A stretch of DNA of 64,000 nucleotides from Comamonas phosphati (GCF_014637085.1 NZ_BMEU01000003.1:1-64000); one strand, 5' to 3'; shown: positions 38,974 to 47,610, counted from the first letter of the stretch. The notes: generated from the sequence alone by a model not told the origin. A program made the numbers and translations.

Positions 38974-39050
38974 GAGACGCCGAGCAAGAGCCGCCTCGCC
39001 GCGAAGGCCGCCGTCCCCCTGGGGGAAGCCGCGCAGCGGCTCAGGGGGAC
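38974..39050 (-). repeat. Stop-codon-associated palindromic repeat, copy 10
   Basis: AGACGCCGAGCAAGAGCCGCC...GCGGCTCAGGGGG in minus orientation, although both neighbouring genes are on the plus strand; with copy 9 it forms a head-to-head pair. Confidence 0.8.
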
Positions 39051-39094
39051 TTTATTCAGCGAAAGACACTCGTGGAACCCTACCCCAGTTGGTA

Positions 39095-39135
39095 GCTTTC
39101 AACTCCCGGCCGACAGGACTTGCGGGGTTGAAAGC
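39095..39135 (+). promoter_or_regulatory. Hairpin in the corA leader
   Basis: GCTTTCAAC (39095-39103) pairs with GTTGAAAGC (39127-39135), with further G/C pairs inside. It lies 48 nt before the corA ATG. Mg2+-transporter leaders are often regulatory, but no known riboswitch consensus was recognised. Confidence 0.4.
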
Positions 39136-39183
39136 GCACCCCATCACCGCCAAAAGCCTTGAGAACACACCGGGAGTGAGCTG

Positions 39184-40170
39184 ATGCTCAACATCTTTAC
39201 GCTGGCCAACGGCCGCCTTGTTCAGGAAGAAATAGAGTCCCTCGAGGACCTGTCGCGCTTTCGTCCCATCTGGGTGGACCTGGAATCGCCCACGGTCGAG
39301 GAAAAGCGCTGGATCAAGCAGCACTACGAGCTGTCCATCCCCGAAGACGCCATGGACGACGACATCGAGGAGTCGGCCCGCTTCTACGAAGAAGACAATG
39401 GCGAGCTGCACATCCGCAGCGACTTCCTGATCGACGACGACGAGGACCCGCGCTCGGTGCGCGTGGCCTTCATCGTCAACGAGCACAACCAGAACCTGCG
39501 CAGCTGCGGCGTGCTGTTCTCCATCCACGACGAGGACGTGCCCGTGTTCCGGCTGCTGCGCATGCGCGCGCGCCGCGCGCCCGGCCTCATCGACGGCGCC
39601 AAGGACGTGCTGCTCAAGCTCTTCGACGCCGATGCCGAATACTCGGCCGACACGCTGGAGCGCATCTACGACGACCTCGAGAAGACCAGCCAGATGGTGC
39701 TGTCGGGCAACGTGACCGACGACGTGGCCCGCGACGTGCTGGGCGCCATCGCGCGCCAGGAAGACTTGAACGGCCGCATCCGCCGCAACGTCATGGACAC
39801 GCGCCGCGCCGTGAGCTTCATGATGCGCTCCAAGATGCTCAATGCCGAGCAGTTTGAGGAAGCGCGCCAGATCCTGCGCGACATCGAGTCGCTGGACAGC
39901 CACACGGCCTTTCTGTTCGACAAGATCAACTTCCTGATGGACGCCACGGTCGGCTTCATCAACATCAACCAGAACAAGATCATCAAGATCTTCTCGGTGG
40001 CCAGCGTGGCCCTGCTGCCGCCCACGCTGATCGCCAGCGTCTACGGCATGAACTTCAAGTTCATGCCCGAGCTGGAATGGGAATTCGGCTACGGCTATGT
40101 GGTCGCCCTGATGATTGCCAGCGCCCTGGGCCCCATGCTGTACTTCCGCAAGCGCGGCTGGCTCAAGTAG
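39184..40170 (+). CDS. corA: Magnesium/cobalt transporter CorA
   Basis: Pentameric inner-membrane Mg2+ channel. The 328-aa protein has a large acidic cytosolic domain and two C-terminal membrane segments, with the signature YGMNFKFMPELEW after the first (GMN near residue 288) and a basic end (RKRGWLK). The acidic loop between the helices is conserved. GAGTGAG before the ATG serves as ribosome-binding site. Confidence 0.96.
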   Translation: MLNIFTLANGRLVQEEIESLEDLSRFRPIWVDLESPTVEEKRWIKQHYELSIPEDAMDDDIEESARFYEEDNGELHIRSDFLIDDDEDPRSVRVAFIVNEHNQNLRSCGVLFSIHDEDVPVFRLLRMRARRAPGLIDGAKDVLLKLFDADAEYSADTLERIYDDLEKTSQMVLSGNVTDDVARDVLGAIARQEDLNGRIRRNVMDTRRAVSFMMRSKMLNAEQFEEARQILRDIESLDSHTAFLFDKINFLMDATVGFININQNKIIKIFSVASVALLPPTLIASVYGMNFKFMPELEWEFGYGYVVALMIASALGPMLYFRKRGWLK

Positions 40171-40181
40171 GCCTGCTGCGG

Positions 40182-40715
40182 CTACCCTGCGTCTTCATCC
40201 CGAGCGCCGTCCACGGCCGGCAGGGCACCCGTCTGCTGGCAATACGCGCGCAGGCGCACCAGGGCGCTGTACATGGCGTTGCGCTCCTCCACGGGCAGCA
40301 CGCATATGGCCGATGCCTGGCCGGCACGCGCCAGCGGAATGACCTGCGCGTGCAGGGCGTCGCCCTGCTCCGTGATGTGGCAGTAGATCTTCTTGCGCGG
40401 CGTATTGCCCTCTCCGTGCAGCCTGACCAGGCCGCGTGACTCCAGCAGCTTGAGCGTGCGGCTGACCAGGGCCTTGTCCGAGGTTGACTGCGTCACGAGG
40501 TCGGAAAACGCCAGCGTCCTGGCGTGGGCGATCAAGGCCAGCAGCCGCCACTCGGACACCGTCAGGCCGAACTTCTCGGCATAGGGCACGGTGATGGTGC
40601 GCCGCAGCGCATTGCCCACCTGGCTCATCAGGGTGGTGATGAAGTCATCCACCGTGAGCCCCTCACCGCTTTTGTCCAGCTGCGCCCACGGCGTTTCAGA
40701 TCTTTGCTTGCTCAT
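40182..40715 (-). CDS. MarR-family transcriptional regulator
   Basis: Winged-helix regulator of aromatic catabolism or stress genes. From the start used here (MSKQRSETPWAQLDKSGEGL) it is 177 aa; an ATG at 40754 would add 13 residues but would place the palindrome 40730-40755 inside the gene. The recognition helix region is ALIAHARTLAFSDLVTQST and the wing RGLVRLHGEGNTPRKKIY. It is divergent from the Bug/molybdenum-hydroxylase operon, so it may regulate that operon together with an IclR-type repressor. The ligand is unknown. Confidence 0.87.
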   Translation of the reverse strand: MSKQRSETPWAQLDKSGEGLTVDDFITTLMSQVGNALRRTITVPYAEKFGLTVSEWRLLALIAHARTLAFSDLVTQSTSDKALVSRTLKLLESRGLVRLHGEGNTPRKKIYCHITEQGDALHAQVIPLARAGQASAICVLPVEERNAMYSALVRLRAYCQQTGALPAVDGARDEDAG

Positions 40716-40729
40716 TGCGGGGATTGTTT

Positions 40730-40755
40730 CATGCAATTTGAAATTCATTTGCATG
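40730..40755. promoter_or_regulatory. Palindrome in the marR promoter
   Basis: CATGCAA (40730-40736) and TTGCATG (40749-40755) form an inverted repeat with an inner TGAA-A-TTCA. The spacing and location 15 bp before the marR start fit an autoregulatory MarR operator. Confidence 0.4.
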
Positions 40756-40823
40756 CATCAATGTCAATCAGTATAAACGGCAGTTTGATCCATCAACTAT
40801 AAGCACATACTTCGCCCACCAAC

Positions 40824-40858
40824 GTTTCTCTTGAGATTCAGCGTTTCTTATATGAAAC
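40824..40858 (+). promoter_or_regulatory. Tandem IclR-type operator candidates before the Bug operon
   Basis: A perfect palindrome GTTTC-TTATAT-GAAAC (40843-40858) is preceded 19 bp upstream by the imperfect GTTTC-TCTTGA-GATTC (40824-40839). The arrangement is repeated at 60590-60624. GTTTC/GAAAC half-sites are typical of IclR/KdgR-type operators. Confidence 0.55.
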
Positions 40859-40908
40859 AAACGAATGCGGGAAACGGCTTTCCATCCATTGCCCAAGGAG
40901 AGGCGAAG

Positions 40909-41892
40909 ATGATTGATCGGCGTCGTTTCTGCTGCACGGCCCTGGCCGGCAGCGCCCTGGCCGCACGGCCGGCCCTGTCTACGGAGGCCTACCCCTCCTC
41001 CAGGCCCATCACGGTGATCGTGTCCTATCCGCCTGGCGGGGACACCGATGCCATTGCCCGGCTGTTCGCGGACAAGCTCGGCCAGCGGCTCAAGCAGACC
41101 GTGCTCATCGACAACCGCCCCGGCGCGGGCGGCGCCATAGGCAACGGCCTCGCGGGACGGGCCCGCCCCGACGGCTACACCCTGCTGTTCACGCCCAATC
41201 CGTTCACCACGGCGCCGCTGGTGATGAAGCTGTCGGGCGCCGCAGCCTACGACGTGCTCGGCGGCTACGAAGCCATCATCAACACCGCCACCCAACCCCT
41301 GGTCCTGGTCTGCAGCCCCCGGCTGGGGATCAAGACGCTGCCGCAGCTGGTGGCCAAGGCGCGCGCCGGAGCCACGGTGTCCTATGCCAGCCCGGGCGCG
41401 GGCTCGCCCATGCACATCCTGGGCGAATGGCTGAACCAGGCGGCCGGCGTGAAGTTCTCCCATGTGCCCTACCGCGGCGTCGGCCCCTCGGTCACCGACG
41501 TGGTGGCCGGCCATGTCGATACGGCCTGGGTAACCTTCGGCCCCGTGCGCCAGTACCTGGACGCGGGCAAGCTGGTCGCGCTGGCCGTGGGCGACGCCAA
41601 GCGCTCGCCCCTGGCGCCCCAGGTGCCCACCCTGGTGGAGCTGGGCTACAAGGATGTGGTGGTCAGCGCCTGGAACGGCTTCTTCGCCCCCCGCAAAACG
41701 CCTGCCGCCGTCATCGCCCTGCTCAACGAACACCTCAACGCCATCCTGCAGGAGCCCGAGGTGGTGGAAAAGCTCGCCACCTTCGGCGCCCTGCCCGCGG
41801 GCGGCACCCCCAAGGTGCTGGCCGAGCTGAACCAGCGCGAGTACGCGGTGATGGGCAAGGCCATCCGCGACCTAGGCATCGCGGCCGAATAG
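40909..41892 (+). CDS. Bug-family tripartite tricarboxylate receptor
   Basis: Periplasmic substrate-binding protein of the Bug/TctC family. The start at 40909 (MIDRRRFCCTALAGSAL) has AAGGAG ahead of it and gives 327 aa with a signal peptide that looks Tat-like (RRRFCC). Family motifs are ITVIVSYPPGGDTDAIARL, VLIDNRPGAGGAIGNG, DGYTLLFTPNPFTTAPLV and FSHVPYRGVGPSVTDVVAGH. No TctAB membrane subunits follow; instead the molybdenum hydroxylase genes start 10 nt later, so it probably recognises the pathway's substrate or acts as a sensor. Confidence 0.9.
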   Translation: MIDRRRFCCTALAGSALAARPALSTEAYPSSRPITVIVSYPPGGDTDAIARLFADKLGQRLKQTVLIDNRPGAGGAIGNGLAGRARPDGYTLLFTPNPFTTAPLVMKLSGAAAYDVLGGYEAIINTATQPLVLVCSPRLGIKTLPQLVAKARAGATVSYASPGAGSPMHILGEWLNQAAGVKFSHVPYRGVGPSVTDVVAGHVDTAWVTFGPVRQYLDAGKLVALAVGDAKRSPLAPQVPTLVELGYKDVVVSAWNGFFAPRKTPAAVIALLNEHLNAILQEPEVVEKLATFGALPAGGTPKVLAELNQREYAVMGKAIRDLGIAAE

Positions 41893-41902
41893 AGGACGGG
41901 CC

Positions 41903-44209
41903 ATGCATTCCCAACCACAGCAGAGCATCCTGGGCGTGGACACGCCCCAGGTGACGGCCAGGGCCAAGGTCACGGGCCGGGCGCTTTATGCGGGCGACTA
42001 CAAGGCCACCGGCATGCTGCACGGCAAGGTGCTGCGCAGCCCCTACCCGCATGCCCGCATCGTGCGCCTGGACACCAGCGCGGCGCGGGCCCTGCCCGGC
42101 GTCAAGGCCGTGCTCACGGGCGAGGATGCGCCTGCCGCCCTGTGGGGCGCGCACCACAAGGAGCGCGCCGTGCTGGCCAGGGGCGTGGTGCGCTACTGCG
42201 GCGAAGAAGTGGCCGCGGTGGCCGCCATCTCGGACGAAATCGCGCGCGATGCGCTGGATCTCATCCAGGTCGACTACGAAGAGCTGCCCGCCATACTCAC
42301 GCCCGAGGAGGCCATGGACGAAGAGGCCTTCGGCATCCACCCGGGGCGCGACAACGTCGGCCACCGCATCGCGTTCGAGCGCGGCGACGTGGAGGCGGGC
42401 TTTGCCAGTGCCGACCTTGTCCACGAAGCCACCTACACCACCCATTCCCAGTACCCGGGCTATATGGAGCCCATGGCCACCGTGGCCTCGCTGGACCCCG
42501 ACGGACGGCTGGTGCTGCACACCTCCACCCAGGCCGTGAACCTGGTGCGCATGCAGGTCGCCATGACGCTGGGCCTGCCGATCTCGCGCGTGCGCGTGGT
42601 CCAGGCCACCACCGGAGGCGGCTTCGGCGGCAAGATCGTGGAAGACGACAACCAGCTGCTGGCGGGCCTGCTGGCACTGCACACGCGCCGGCCCGTGCGC
42701 CTGGTCAACAACCGGCTGGAGGACTTCCAGGCCGCCTGCGCCAGCGTGCCCGAGCACATCACGCTCAAGCTGGGCATGCGCAAGGACGGCACCATCGTCG
42801 CCAAGCAGGTGCGCATCATCGCCGAATGCGGCGCCTACGCGGGGCTGTCGGGCGACGTGATGCACGTCAGCACCATGCGCAGCGACAACATGCACCGCAA
42901 CCCCAATGTGCGCGCCGAGGCCACGCTGTACTACACCAACAACCCGCCGCGCGGCGCCTTCCGCGGCTTTGGCGGCACGCAGATGCAGTTCGCGCTCAAC
43001 AGCCACATCGACACCATGGCGCAACAGCTGGGGCTGGACCCCGTGCAGGTGCACAAGCTCAATGCGCTCAGCACGGGAGAGACCTCGGTCCACGGCTGGC
43101 ACATAGGCAGCACCGGCCTGCGGGAGTGCGTGGACCAGGCCACGCAGGCCATAGGCTGGGCCGAAAAGCGCCAGCACCCCAATGGCCAGGGCACGAAGCG
43201 GCGCGGCGTGGGCATGGCGGCCGTGATGCACGTGAGCGGCAACCGCACCATAGGCAACTGGGACGGCTCCACCGTCATCGTCAAGATCAACGAGGACGGA
43301 CGCGTGTTCATCATCAGCGGCGAATGCGACATGGGACAGGGCGCGGCCACCATGTTCAGCCAGATCGTGGCGCATGAGCTGGGCCTGCCGCTGTCCGACA
43401 TCCATGTGGTGGCGCCCGACACCGACGTCTCGCCGGTGGCCGTGGGCACGCTGGCCTCGCGCGTGACCATGTCCGGCGGCAATGCCGCCATCGTGGCGGC
43501 CCGCAAGGCGCGCGACGAACTGTTCGCCTTGGCCGCACCGCGCTGGGACGTGGCGGCCGAGGCGCTGTCCATCGGCGGCGGCGCGGTCTTCGTCACCGCC
43601 AACCCCGAACAGCGCGCCACGCTGGCCGAGCTGGCGCGCCAGCACATCTGGCGCCATGGCGGCGGCGGCATACAGGTCTCGGGCAGTTGGGACCCCAAGA
43701 CCGTCATGCACGACGACAAGCTCTACGGCAACATCGCCCCGGCCCACTCCTACGCGGCCCAGGCCGTGGAGGTGGAGGTCGACACCGAGACCGGCCAGGT
43801 CACCGTGATCGACAGCTATGTGGCCGACGACTGCGGCAAGGCGCTCAACCCCGTGGCCATCCACGGCCAGACCAACGGCGCCACCGTGCAGGCCATGGGC
43901 TGGACGCTGTACGAACAGCTGCACTACGAAAACGGCCGCCTGGCCAACGGCAACTTTGCCGACTACACCATGCCCACGGCCGATGCCGTACCCATGCTGC
44001 GCGGCGGCTTTGTCGAAACCCACGACCCCAACGGCCCCTATGGCGCCAAGGGAGCCAGCGAGACCGCCATTCTTCCGGGCGCGGCCGCCATCGCCAATGC
44101 CGTGCATGACGCGGTGGGCGTGCGCATCACCGACCTGCCCATCACCCCCGAGAAAGTGCTGGCCGCGCTGCGTGCCCAGCGCGCGCCGCAAGGAGCTGCG
44201 CATGCGTGA
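41903..44209 (+). CDS. Molybdenum hydroxylase large subunit
   Basis: Mo-cofactor subunit (768 aa) of a xanthine-dehydrogenase-family enzyme that hydroxylates, or in 4-hydroxybenzoyl-CoA reductase reductively dehydroxylates, aromatic and N-heteroaromatic compounds or aldehydes. Motifs are GGGFGGKIVEDD near residue 237, RGAFRGFGGTQMQF near 349 and GAKGASETA near 714 with the catalytic Glu near 720. The active-site loop is RGAFRGFG, not the AYRCSFR loop of carbon monoxide dehydrogenases, so this is not a CODH. The length matches the HcrA-type subunit. Genes for the FAD and 2Fe-2S subunits follow with overlaps. Confidence 0.88.
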   Translation: MHSQPQQSILGVDTPQVTARAKVTGRALYAGDYKATGMLHGKVLRSPYPHARIVRLDTSAARALPGVKAVLTGEDAPAALWGAHHKERAVLARGVVRYCGEEVAAVAAISDEIARDALDLIQVDYEELPAILTPEEAMDEEAFGIHPGRDNVGHRIAFERGDVEAGFASADLVHEATYTTHSQYPGYMEPMATVASLDPDGRLVLHTSTQAVNLVRMQVAMTLGLPISRVRVVQATTGGGFGGKIVEDDNQLLAGLLALHTRRPVRLVNNRLEDFQAACASVPEHITLKLGMRKDGTIVAKQVRIIAECGAYAGLSGDVMHVSTMRSDNMHRNPNVRAEATLYYTNNPPRGAFRGFGGTQMQFALNSHIDTMAQQLGLDPVQVHKLNALSTGETSVHGWHIGSTGLRECVDQATQAIGWAEKRQHPNGQGTKRRGVGMAAVMHVSGNRTIGNWDGSTVIVKINEDGRVFIISGECDMGQGAATMFSQIVAHELGLPLSDIHVVAPDTDVSPVAVGTLASRVTMSGGNAAIVAARKARDELFALAAPRWDVAAEALSIGGGAVFVTANPEQRATLAELARQHIWRHGGGGIQVSGSWDPKTVMHDDKLYGNIAPAHSYAAQAVEVEVDTETGQVTVIDSYVADDCGKALNPVAIHGQTNGATVQAMGWTLYEQLHYENGRLANGNFADYTMPTADAVPMLRGGFVETHDPNGPYGAKGASETAILPGAAAIANAVHDAVGVRITDLPITPEKVLAALRAQRAPQGAAHA

Positions 44210-45083
44210 ATTCGACTTCCTGGAGCCCGCCACCGTGCAGGAGGCCAGCCGCCTGCTGGCCGAGCACGGCGACGATGCCCGCGTCATCGCCGGCGGCACC
44301 GCGCTGATGCTGGGCATGCGCCAGCGCATGCTGGCGCCCACGCACCTGATCTCCGTGGCCCGCATCGGCCGGCTGCGCGGCATCGACATCGACGCCCAGG
44401 GCTGGCTGCGCATAGGCGCGCTGAGCCGCCACGTGGACATCGCCCGCTCCGCCCTGGTGCGGCAGCACGCCCCCGTGCTGGCCGAGATGGCCGCCCAGGT
44501 GGCCAATCCCCAGGTGCGCAACCAGGGCACCGTGGGCGGCAATCTCTGCTATGCCGACCCATCCACCGATCCGCCGGGCTGCCTCATGGCCCTGGATGCC
44601 TGCGTGGTGCTGGGCAGCAGCCGGGCAGAGCGCACGCTGTCCATCGAGAAGTTCCTCGTGGACTACTACGTCACGGCCCTGGAGCCCGACGAGATCGTGC
44701 TCGAGATCCGCGTGCCGCCGCAGGCAGCGCTCGCGCAGGGCGCCTACACGCGCTTTCTGCGCACGGCCGCCGAGCACCGGCCCCTGGTGAACGTGGCGCT
44801 GGTGGCGCACAACGATGGCGGGGTCTGCCGCCAGGCCCGCCTGGTGGTCGGAGCTTCCACCCCCATTCCCCAGCGCCTGCGCCGCGTGGAGGCCTTGCTC
44901 GACGGCAGCCGCGTCGACGCACGCCTGGCCGCGCAAGCAGCGGCCATGGCGGCGGCCGAGATCACGCCGCTGTCCGATCTGCGCGGCAGCGCCGAATTCC
45001 GGCGCGACATGGTCCGCGTGGTGGTGCTGCGCACCCTTGCCCGGCTGTTCGGGCTCGATATCAACGAAGGAGTGGCGGCATGA
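44202..45083 (+). CDS. Molybdenum hydroxylase FAD subunit
   Basis: Medium subunit (293 aa), carrying FAD and passing electrons from the 2Fe-2S subunit. FAD motifs are AGGTALM (residues 30-36) and NQGTVGGNLCYADPSTDPPG near 105-124. It lacks the extra 4Fe-4S loop of the HcrB subunit, so the enzyme is not a plain 4-hydroxybenzoyl-CoA reductase. It overlaps the large-subunit stop by 8 nt and its stop overlaps the next ATG. Confidence 0.88.
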   Translation: MREFDFLEPATVQEASRLLAEHGDDARVIAGGTALMLGMRQRMLAPTHLISVARIGRLRGIDIDAQGWLRIGALSRHVDIARSALVRQHAPVLAEMAAQVANPQVRNQGTVGGNLCYADPSTDPPGCLMALDACVVLGSSRAERTLSIEKFLVDYYVTALEPDEIVLEIRVPPQAALAQGAYTRFLRTAAEHRPLVNVALVAHNDGGVCRQARLVVGASTPIPQRLRRVEALLDGSRVDARLAAQAAAMAAAEITPLSDLRGSAEFRRDMVRVVVLRTLARLFGLDINEGVAA

Positions 45084-45559
45084 GCACGCATCTCATCGAA
45101 TGCACGGTCAACGGCGAACGCCAAAGCCTGGAGATTCCGTCGCGGCGCCTACTGTCCGACTTCCTGCGCGACGACCTGCACCTGACCGGCACCAAGCGCG
45201 GCTGCGAGACCGGCGTCTGCGGCGCCTGCTCGGTGCTGCTGGACGGCGAAGTCGTCAAGTCCTGCCTGATGCTGGCCGTGCAGGTCCAGGGTCGCAGCCT
45301 CACCACCATCGAAGGCCTGGCCGAGGGCGAGCAGCTGCACCCCCTGCAGAAGAACTTCATGCAATGCGGCGGCCTGCAGTGCGGCTACTGCACGCCGGGT
45401 TTCATCATGGCCTCGTGCGACCTGCTCAAGAACAACCCCTGCCCCACCACGGACCAGGTCCGCCACGGCCTGTCGGGCAATCTGTGCCGCTGCACCGGCT
45501 ATACGCAGATCGTGGAATCGGTGCTGCACGCAGCACAGGAGATGCACCATGGAAATTGA
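45080..45559 (+). CDS. Molybdenum hydroxylase 2Fe-2S subunit
   Basis: Small electron-transfer subunit (159 aa) with two [2Fe-2S] clusters: an N-terminal plant-type cluster (Cys42, Cys47, Cys50, Cys62 in GCETGVCGAC and beyond) and a C-terminal helical cluster (QCGYCTPGF-like, Cys101, Cys104, then CRC at 136-138). It is intact and overlaps both neighbours (ATGA with the FAD subunit, 11 nt with the CoxG-like gene). Confidence 0.92.
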   Translation: MSTHLIECTVNGERQSLEIPSRRLLSDFLRDDLHLTGTKRGCETGVCGACSVLLDGEVVKSCLMLAVQVQGRSLTTIEGLAEGEQLHPLQKNFMQCGGLQCGYCTPGFIMASCDLLKNNPCPTTDQVRHGLSGNLCRCTGYTQIVESVLHAAQEMHHGN

Positions 45560-46364
45560 AAAGACACTGGCCGTCTCGGCCTCGCCCCAGGAAGTGTGGA
45601 ACCTGCTGCTCGACCCCCAGGTCATGGCCGGCGCCGTGCCCGGCATGAAGTCCGTCGACGTGATCAGCCCCACCGAATACGTGGCGGTGATGCACCAGAA
45701 GATCGCCTTCATCAGCGCCAAGTTCAAGCTCCACACGCGCATCGTGGAGCAGAAGGCGCCCGAGTACATGCGCGTCGAAGGCACGGGCGAAGACGCCTCG
45801 GTGGCCAGCTCACTCAAGCAGACCAGCGAGGTGTTCCTGAGCCCCGGCGCCGAAGGCGGCACCGAGCTGCGCATCAAGGTCAATGTCGACGTGCTGGGGC
45901 GCCTGGGCGCCTTCGGCCTGTCGGTGATGAAGACCAAGGCCGACCGCCTGTGGGAGGAGTTCGGCGCCAACCTCCGGGCCCGCCTGGAGTCGGGCGAGGC
46001 CCTGCCTCCCGCTGAACCTGCAGCCGCACCTGTGGCCCGGCCCGCGCCCAAGCCAGCGCAGCCACCTGCGCCCACGCCTGCCCCGGCGCCCGTCCAGGAC
46101 CGCGCGCCAGCCTCCCCGCCCGCCCCGGCCACGCCGGCCTGCGCCGTGGCGGTCGATGCCAGCGCACCCGGCACCGCCCGGAGCGAGGGACGCGGATGGT
46201 GGGCGCGCCTGCTGGGCAATGCCGGCACGGCATCGCCCACCGGCAGCCAAGGCCGCTGCGTCCGCATCGAGATACGTCAGCTCGACAAGACCGTGAGCGT
46301 CGAGTGGCCGCTGGAGGCCGCCGACCAGTGCCGCGACTGGCTGCGCGAGGTACTGCAGCGATGA
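45549..46364 (+). CDS. CoxG-like SRPBCC-family protein
   Basis: Accessory protein of 271 aa. The N-terminal SRPBCC/CoxG domain (about residues 1-150; EVWNLLLDPQVMAGAVPGMK, ADRLWEEFGANLRARL) is followed by a Pro/Ala-rich linker (about 155-205) and a small C-terminal region. CoxG anchors CO dehydrogenase to the membrane via its C terminus; this one has a different tail without a clear membrane helix. It is always found beside molybdenum hydroxylase genes and probably matures or anchors the enzyme. Confidence 0.85.
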   Translation: MEIEKTLAVSASPQEVWNLLLDPQVMAGAVPGMKSVDVISPTEYVAVMHQKIAFISAKFKLHTRIVEQKAPEYMRVEGTGEDASVASSLKQTSEVFLSPGAEGGTELRIKVNVDVLGRLGAFGLSVMKTKADRLWEEFGANLRARLESGEALPPAEPAAAPVARPAPKPAQPPAPTPAPAPVQDRAPASPPAPATPACAVAVDASAPGTARSEGRGWWARLLGNAGTASPTGSQGRCVRIEIRQLDKTVSVEWPLEAADQCRDWLREVLQR

Positions 46365-46485
46365 ACCGCAGGTATGGCGACCCATCGTGCACAGCGAGGC
46401 AAGCGCACGAACGCGTCTGAAAACACCACGGCCACAGGCTTGGCAACCCATAGCAGCAACACATTCAAACCCCGGAGACAAATCC

Positions 46486-47580
46486 ATGCTGAAAAAGACA
46501 GGCAGCGCCCTCGCCTTGCTGGTGGCGAGCGGACTCGCCCAAGCGCAATCATCCGTCCAGATCTATGGCATCGTCGATACCGCCATCGAATACATCAACA
46601 ACGTGGGGGCGAGCAAATCCGGCCTGACGCGCATGCCGACATTGTCGGGCAGCGTTCCCTCACGCCTGGGCCTGCGCGGCCGCGAGGACCTCGGTGGCGG
46701 CCTGAACGCGTCCTTCGCACTGGAAATGGGCATAGGCTCGGATGCCGGCACGCTCAACCAGGGCGGCCGCGGCTTCGGGCGCCAGGCCTTCGTCAGCCTC
46801 GGCGGCCCCTGGGGCTCGCTGGGGCTGGGCCGGCAATACACCATGTTGTTCTGGTCGGTGCTCGATGCCGATGTCATCGGGCCCAGCCTCCACAGCATGG
46901 CCAGCATGGACAGCTACTTTCCCAATGCACGCGCCGACAATGCGATCTCCTACAAGGGCACGTTCTCGGGCCTGACGGTGGGCGCCACCTACAGCTTCGG
47001 CCGCGACGCCGTCAATGCCGGCCCCAGCCCTTCGGGCACCAATTGCGCCGGCGAAAGCAGCGCGGACGCCAGGACCTGCCGCGAGTGGTCCGCCATGCTC
47101 AAGTACGACACGGCTTCGTGGGGTGCGGCGCTGGCGCATGACGAACTCCGCGGCGGCCCCGGCGCCTTTGCCGGGTTGACCAGCAGTGCCCTGGCCGACA
47201 GGCGCACCATGCTGAACGGCTACGTGAAGGTCAGCGGCGCAAAAATCGGCGCCGGCTACATGCGCCGCAAGAACGACGGCTACGCGGCGTCGCCGCGCAG
47301 CGAACTATGGTTTGTGGGTGCGACCTACCCTGTCGGGCAGTGGACATTGGATGCCCAGTACAACCAACTCAAGTACAAGGACAACGCGGACAAGGGCCAG
47401 CTGGTGGTGCTGCGCGGAGCCTACGCCCTGTCCCGGCGCACGGCGGTCTACGCTTCGTGGGGCTACATGAAAAACAGCGGCAACGCCGCCTTTGGCGTCA
47501 GCGGTGCGCAGGCCGGAGGCACGCCCATGCCGGGCGTGAACCAGGCGGGCCTGGGCGTGGGCCTGCGCCATGCTTTCTGA
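46486..47580 (+). CDS. Gram-negative porin (betaproteobacterial type)
   Basis: Trimeric outer-membrane channel of the Comamonadaceae/Burkholderia porin family. 364 aa with signal peptide MLKKTGSALALLVASGLAQA and the mature SSVQIYGIVDTAIEYINNVG. The barrel ends in HAF (final Phe). It is last in the Bug/Mo-hydroxylase operon (121-nt gap after coxG-like), so it probably admits the pathway substrate. It converges with the MFS gene. Confidence 0.9.
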   Translation: MLKKTGSALALLVASGLAQAQSSVQIYGIVDTAIEYINNVGASKSGLTRMPTLSGSVPSRLGLRGREDLGGGLNASFALEMGIGSDAGTLNQGGRGFGRQAFVSLGGPWGSLGLGRQYTMLFWSVLDADVIGPSLHSMASMDSYFPNARADNAISYKGTFSGLTVGATYSFGRDAVNAGPSPSGTNCAGESSADARTCREWSAMLKYDTASWGAALAHDELRGGPGAFAGLTSSALADRRTMLNGYVKVSGAKIGAGYMRRKNDGYAASPRSELWFVGATYPVGQWTLDAQYNQLKYKDNADKGQLVVLRGAYALSRRTAVYASWGYMKNSGNAAFGVSGAQAGGTPMPGVNQAGLGVGLRHAF

Positions 47581-47610
47581 AGCCACTGGCAAGCGCCAGC
47601 GCCGCCCATG

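Larger units (their letters stand above)
38743..39183. other. 441-bp intergenic region before corA
   Basis: Two oppositely oriented palindromic repeats (38757-38830, 38974-39050) flank about 140 bp with no gene, making a 290-bp imperfect inverted repeat. A corA leader hairpin follows at 39095-39135. The corA promoter must lie here; no box is clear. Confidence 0.6.

Noticed and set aside
41903-44209. Aerobic carbon monoxide dehydrogenase large subunit
   Set aside because: The coxLMS-coxG gene set suggests it, but the active-site loop is RGAFRGFG instead of AYRCSFR, and the full set of CODH maturation genes is absent.
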